From CAYLMG01 sp964493425 (GTDB lineage: Bacteria; Planctomycetota; Phycisphaerae; Sedimentisphaerales; Anaerobacaceae), in NCBI GenBank assembly GCA_964493425.1, contig CAZBMW010000001.1:1-64000 (forward strand): DNA of 64,000 nt. Reading direction: 5' to 3'. Below are positions 60,389-64,000 of this stretch, one piece after another (positions within the stretch are counted from its first letter, which is position 1; each line of letters opens with the position of its first letter). Under the pieces are notes generated by a model. It saw only the letters and a program-made list of their open reading frames with translations. It was not told the origin of the DNA and did not search any database. The translations under genes were made by a program, and so were the position numbers.

Positions 60389-61168
60389 ATGGCTATAACA
60401 CTTAAAAGCCGCAGAGAAATTGAGTTGATGCGTCGGGCCGGCAGTGTTGTAGCGAAGGTTCTTTCAAAATTAGAAGAGTTGGCTAAGCCGGGCGTAAACA
60501 CAGCCGAGCTGGACCGTGCCGCTGAGCAGATTTCTGCTGAATCCGGCGCTGAGGATTTGTTCAGAGGCGTAATTGGTCCCTCAAGTAAAGTGCCGTTTCC
60601 CGGAGCGATATGTGCATCAATAAATGAGCAGGTGGTTCACGGGATTCCTTCTGAGGATGTCCGTCTTAAAGAGGGCGATATTCTTAGCATCGATTACGGT
60701 GCGAGGCTTGACGGCTACTGTGCTGATGCAGCGATTACTGTTGCTATTGGTAAGGTCTCTGAGGAAAAGGCCAGACTTATCGCAGTGACCAGGCAGGTGC
60801 TTGAGATAGCGATTGATAATGCGGCTCCGCAGGTAATGTGGTCTCAGATAGCCGAGAAAATGCAGAGATGTGCTGAGGACGCCAGATTTGGTGTTGTTAG
60901 AGAGCTTGTCGGTCATGGAATCGGCAGAAAGATGCACGAAGGACCGCAGCTGCCTAATTTCGTCAGCAACGAACTGCTTCAAAACGATATTGTTCTTGCC
61001 GAAGGTATGGTGCTGGCTGTGGAGCCGATGATTAATATGGGCACTGAGAAAGTCAAGACATTGAAGGATGGATGGACGGTTATAGCGAAAGATAAAAGTT
61101 GTTCGGCCCATTTTGAGCATACGATTGCCATTGTTGAGAATGGCTGTGAGGTGCTGACGACAATATAA
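60389..61168 (+). CDS. map: Methionine aminopeptidase, type I
   Basis: 259 residues. Metal ligands of the pita-bread fold are present: LSIDYGARLDGYCADAAI (two Asp), VGHGIGRKMHEGP (His), VLAVEPMINMG (Glu) and HFEHTIAIVENG (Glu). It removes the initiator methionine from nascent proteins. The zinc-finger N-terminus of some type I enzymes is absent. Confidence 0.97.
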   Translation: MAITLKSRREIELMRRAGSVVAKVLSKLEELAKPGVNTAELDRAAEQISAESGAEDLFRGVIGPSSKVPFPGAICASINEQVVHGIPSEDVRLKEGDILSIDYGARLDGYCADAAITVAIGKVSEEKARLIAVTRQVLEIAIDNAAPQVMWSQIAEKMQRCAEDARFGVVRELVGHGIGRKMHEGPQLPNFVSNELLQNDIVLAEGMVLAVEPMINMGTEKVKTLKDGWTVIAKDKSCSAHFEHTIAIVENGCEVLTTI

Positions 61169-61215
61169 GGTTTGGAATTTTTTATGTTTTAAGTTTTTTG
61201 GATACTGTGAGTGTT

Positions 61216-61431
61216 ATGGCGAAGAAGGAATCGATACGGTTACAAGCTAGAGTGGTTGAGGCTTTGCCGAATGCTATGTTCAAGGTGGAGCTTGAGAACG
61301 GTCACCAGATTCTGGCTCATGTGTCGGGTAAGATGAGGATGCATTTTATCAGGATTTTGCCGGGCGATGCCGTTACTATTGAGATGTCACCGTATGATTT
61401 GAACAGAGGAAGAATTGTGCTTAGAAATTAA
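61216..61431 (+). CDS. infA: Translation initiation factor IF-1
   Basis: 71 residues from ATG 61216; the six codons before it are not part of the family. VVEALPNAMFKVELENGHQI, then SGKMRMHFIRILPGDAVTIE and SPYDLNRGRIVLRN give a complete OB-fold. It occupies the A site during initiation. Confidence 0.96.
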   Translation: MAKKESIRLQARVVEALPNAMFKVELENGHQILAHVSGKMRMHFIRILPGDAVTIEMSPYDLNRGRIVLRN

Positions 61432-61479
61432 CAGGCCTATGCCGGCAGAAAGTTTTAAAAGACAAGTGTTGAGAGAAAA

Positions 61480-61593
61480 ATGAAGGTAAGAAGCTCAGTA
61501 AAACGTATATGCGAGAACTGCAAAATCGTTCGCCGCAAAGGTGTTGTGCGTGTGATTTGTACGAATCCGCGGCACAAACAGCGGCAGGGATGA
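61480..61593 (+). CDS. rpmJ: Ribosomal protein L36
   Basis: 37 residues, the standard short form: MKVRSSVKRICENCKIVRRK with a CxxC pair, then VICTNPRHKQRQG giving the third Cys and the His of the zinc site. It lies between infA and rpsM as in most bacteria. Confidence 0.96.
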   Translation: MKVRSSVKRICENCKIVRRKGVVRVICTNPRHKQRQG

Positions 61594-61652
61594 ATGATGA
61601 AAGAGATTTTGTGCGCAGCTGTACATTTTTTGTTTATTAAAAGGGAGACGAT

Positions 61653-62036
61653 ATGCCGCGTATAGTTGGTGTTGATGTTCCGGATAAGAAGTCTATATGG
61701 ATGGCTCTGACTTATATTCATGGCATAGGCCAGCATACATCGATGCAGGTTCTAAAAGAAGCCAAAGTTGAGCCTATGACCAAAGCTGGCAAGCTCAGCG
61801 AGGATGAGCTCAGCCGGATAACACAGGTTATCGACCGAAATTGTGTCATAGGCGGTCAGCTTCGCAGGCAGGTTTCGCAGAATATTGCTAGGCTGAAGGA
61901 AATCGGTTGCTACAGGGGAATTCGGCACAGAAAAGGACTGCCGGTAAGGGGGCAGCAAACCCAGAGCAATGCAAGGACACGAAAGGGACCGAGAAAAACT
62001 GTCGCCGGCAAGAAAGGTGTAAAAGAGGCTCGTTAG
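61653..62036 (+). CDS. rpsM: Ribosomal protein S13
   Basis: 127 residues: MPRIVGVDVPDKKSIWMALT, YIHGIGQHTSMQVL and the C-terminal RGLPVRGQQTQSNARTRKG-like sequence (KGLPVRGQQTQSNARTRKGP). It bridges the subunits and contacts the P-site tRNA. Confidence 0.97.
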   Translation: MPRIVGVDVPDKKSIWMALTYIHGIGQHTSMQVLKEAKVEPMTKAGKLSEDELSRITQVIDRNCVIGGQLRRQVSQNIARLKEIGCYRGIRHRKGLPVRGQQTQSNARTRKGPRKTVAGKKGVKEAR

Positions 62037-62075
62037 AAAAGTGTTAACTGTCATTTGAAAGAATTAGAGGATAGT

Positions 62076-62456
62076 ATGGCAAAGGCAGTAAAAAAGAAGG
62101 TAAGGAAAAGTGTTGTAAAGGCTGTTGTGCATATTAAAGCCACCTTTAACAATACTTTGATTACGGTAACCGACCCTGATGGTGACACAATATGTTCAAG
62201 TTCGGCGGGTTGTGTCGGGTTCAAGGGCTCGCGTAAAAGTACACCTTTTGCGGCTCAACAGGCTGCGCAGCGTTGTGCATCGGCTGCGATGCGGCACGGC
62301 GTTCGTGAGGTGGAAATCAGGGTTAAGGGCCCGGGTTCAGGCAGAGAATCTGCCATTTCCGCACTTCAGCAGGCTGGTTTGCGGATATCTTCTATAGAGG
62401 ATGTCACTCCGCTTCCGCATAACGGCTGCCGGCCGCCGAAGAGAAGAAGAGTGTAA
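62076..62456 (+). CDS. rpsK: Ribosomal protein S11
   Basis: 126 residues from ATG 62076, preceded by AGAGGAT. VHIKATFNNTLITVTDPDGD, VGFKGSRKSTPFAAQQAAQR and DVTPLPHNGCRPPKRRRV are standard. It lines the 30S platform next to the E site. Confidence 0.97.
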   Translation: MAKAVKKKVRKSVVKAVVHIKATFNNTLITVTDPDGDTICSSSAGCVGFKGSRKSTPFAAQQAAQRCASAAMRHGVREVEIRVKGPGSGRESAISALQQAGLRISSIEDVTPLPHNGCRPPKRRRV

Positions 62457-62479
62457 ATATTTGGGAGAAGATAAGAAGA

Positions 62480-63112
62480 ATGGGACGTTATCTTGATTCA
62501 TCTTGTAAATATTGTCGTCGAGAGGGCGTTAAATTGATGCTCAAGGGCATTAGGTGCGAGACTGCGAAGTGTCCAATCGAGAAAAAGCAGCGCAATCTCG
62601 CTCCGGGTATGCATGGCTGGCGCAGGCCCAGAGCAGGAGAATACGGGGTAAGGCTGCGCGAAAAACAGAAGGTTAAAAGATACTATGGCTTACTGGAGAG
62701 GCAGTTTATGAGGTATTTCCATCTGGCTGAAAGTTCAAAGGCAAATACCGGCCAGATGCTGCTGCAGCTGCTTGAAAGGAGGCTGGATAATGTTATTTAC
62801 AAGTTGAATTTTGCTCCATCGCGGAAAGCGGCAAGACAGTTAATTACCCATGGTCATATTTATGTAAATGGTCGCAAGGTGAATATCCCCGACTTTACTG
62901 CGAATATCGGAGATAAGATTACGATAAAGAAATCGGATAAGAGCGCCAAAAAGATAAAACAGCAGCTTGAGAGCAATCCGAATTTTACTGTTCAAAGCTG
63001 GCTGCAGCTGGACCGACAAAGACCGGAGGCTACTGTCGTTGCGCTGCCGAGCAGAGATGATGTTCAGATACCAATTGAGGAACAGTTGGTTGTGGAATTT
63101 TGTTCAAGATGA
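62480..63112 (+). CDS. rpsD: Ribosomal protein S4
   Basis: 210 residues. The N-terminal zinc motif is kept (CKYCRREGVKL ... CETAKC). LERRLDNVIYKLNFAPSRKA is followed by the S4 RNA-binding domain ARQLITHGHIYVNGRKVNIP. It nucleates 30S assembly and in some bacteria represses the alpha operon. Confidence 0.97.
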   Translation: MGRYLDSSCKYCRREGVKLMLKGIRCETAKCPIEKKQRNLAPGMHGWRRPRAGEYGVRLREKQKVKRYYGLLERQFMRYFHLAESSKANTGQMLLQLLERRLDNVIYKLNFAPSRKAARQLITHGHIYVNGRKVNIPDFTANIGDKITIKKSDKSAKKIKQQLESNPNFTVQSWLQLDRQRPEATVVALPSRDDVQIPIEEQLVVEFCSR

Positions 63113-63205
63113 TAAAAAGAGGAAAAGCGATTGTTTGTTTGAAAAGCAGAGGTTTTTTCTACTCGGGATTTTGCTTTTAGCTTTTGAATGTTTCAGGAGG
63201 CTTTT

Positions 63206-64000
63206 ATGCGAGTTACATGGCGAGGTTTGGAGTTGCCGACGAAGGTTGTGCAGGACAAGAAGATTGTGAGTGATAAGTACGGCCGTTTTTTTATTGAGCC
63301 GTTCGAGCGGGGCTTCGGCACAACCATCGGTAACAGTTTAAGACGTATACTGCTTTCGTCACTACAGGGAAGTGCCGTCAGCAGTATCAAAATTAAGGGT
63401 GTTGACCATGAATTTACTTCCATAAAGGGCGTGATGGAGGATGTGACAGACATAGTTTTGAATGTCAAAAGTCTTGTGGTCAAACTTAACAGTGATGAGC
63501 CGAAGACGATGACGGTATCAGCCCGCAAGGCAGGAACGGTGACGGCGGCTGATATTGTCGCAGACCCTGCTATTGAAATTGTCGATAGAGATACGGTAAT
63601 AGCAACCTTGACGGAAGATGTCGATTTTGAGATGGAAATGGTCGTTGAAAAAGGCAGAGGTTATGTGCCTGCTTCCGAGCGAATTAGTGCAGCCGACAGG
63701 TTCGAGCAGGAAATAGGAAGGATTCAGATAGATACCCTTTTTTCGCCGGTTGTCAGAGTGCGATATGTAACTGAGGATACGCGTGTCGGGCAGAAGACAA
63801 ATTACGACAGGCTGATACTTGAAATCTGGACCGACGGGACCGTCACTCCGGAAATGGCACTCGTCGAGGCTGCTAAGATTCTGCGAAAGCATATCAATCC
63901 CTTTGTACAGTACTTCGAAATAGGTCAGGAAACCGTTGCAGAAAGCCTCGCTGAGGCAGAGGAGAAAAAGCAGGAGGGGCTTGACGCCGAATTGGCCGAA
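63206..64000 (+). CDS. rpoA: RNA polymerase subunit alpha, 3' end cut by window
   Basis: 265 codons are present and the frame is open to the window end. ATG 63206 follows a near-perfect CAGGAGGC. The N-terminal dimerisation domain is clear: KYGRFFIEPFERGFGTTIGN, SLRRILLSSLQGSAV, DVTDIVLNVKSLVV and ILEIWTDGTVTPEMALVEAA. The C-terminal domain that binds UP elements and activators lies outside the window. Confidence 0.97.
   Translation, partial: MRVTWRGLELPTKVVQDKKIVSDKYGRFFIEPFERGFGTTIGNSLRRILLSSLQGSAVSSIKIKGVDHEFTSIKGVMEDVTDIVLNVKSLVVKLNSDEPKTMTVSARKAGTVTAADIVADPAIEIVDRDTVIATLTEDVDFEMEMVVEKGRGYVPASERISAADRFEQEIGRIQIDTLFSPVVRVRYVTEDTRVGQKTNYDRLILEIWTDGTVTPEMALVEAAKILRKHINPFVQYFEIGQETVAESLAEAEEKKQEGLDAELAE

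Overview
The window most likely comes from a Planctomycetota bacterium, probably class Phycisphaerae. This is inferred from gene content; no rRNA gene is present to confirm it. The pointers are two ECF sigma factors, each followed with a 4-bp overlap by a single-pass membrane protein; an EF-Tu whose switch I segment lacks the usual RGITI; a lipoprotein beta-galactosidase and other large secreted enzymes; and intergenic regions littered with short dispersed repeats.

Layout. Positions 1-31,000 are an accessory half with genes on both strands. (a) 1-1764: the end of a sigma factor and its membrane partner. (b) 1827-5416: a decayed stump of a sodium:solute symporter gene, still carrying a consensus promoter, then a two-gene operon for a multi-spanning membrane protein and a beta-propeller lipoprotein with a CxxCH motif. 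(c) 5450-15363: a frameshifted domain remnant, an M14 carboxypeptidase, an aldehyde dehydrogenase, an intact sodium:solute symporter with a promoter that predicts a leaderless mRNA, and a flavoprotein/ferredoxin pair embedded in repeats. (d) 15714-17857: a second sigma/membrane-protein pair. (e) 18179-30855: pyruvate phosphate dikinase, an RRM protein, an FKBP-type isomerase next to a radical SAM protein, an isochorismatase-fold protein, TrmB, a GYD/beta-galactosidase/nitroreductase row and a second nitroreductase. Four tRNA genes (Val, Ala, Thr, Trp) lie between 30,141 and 33,277.

Positions 31,057-64,000 form one uninterrupted + strand block of translation and transcription genes: tRNA-Thr, tuf, rpmG, tRNA-Trp, secE, nusG, rplK, rplA, rplJ, rplL, rpoB, rpoC, rpsL, rpsG, fusA, the S10 and spc genes through secY, adk, map and infA, then rpmJ, rpsM, rpsK, rpsD and rpoA (cut by the window end). 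It is the bacterial L11-beta-str-S10-spc-alpha order without large interruptions. A strong intrinsic terminator separates rpsG from fusA, and a TTGACA promoter with a long leader precedes rpsJ.

The most unusual points are: ribosomal protein L22 carrying an N-terminal Xre-like helix-turn-helix domain; the duplicated symporter promoter and gene start; an EF-Tu with both an altered switch I and NKVE in place of NKxD; a ferredoxin with Glu replacing a cluster cysteine; and inverted copies of dispersed repeats on either side of the flavoprotein locus. No CRISPR array, integrase, transposase or prophage gene was seen.
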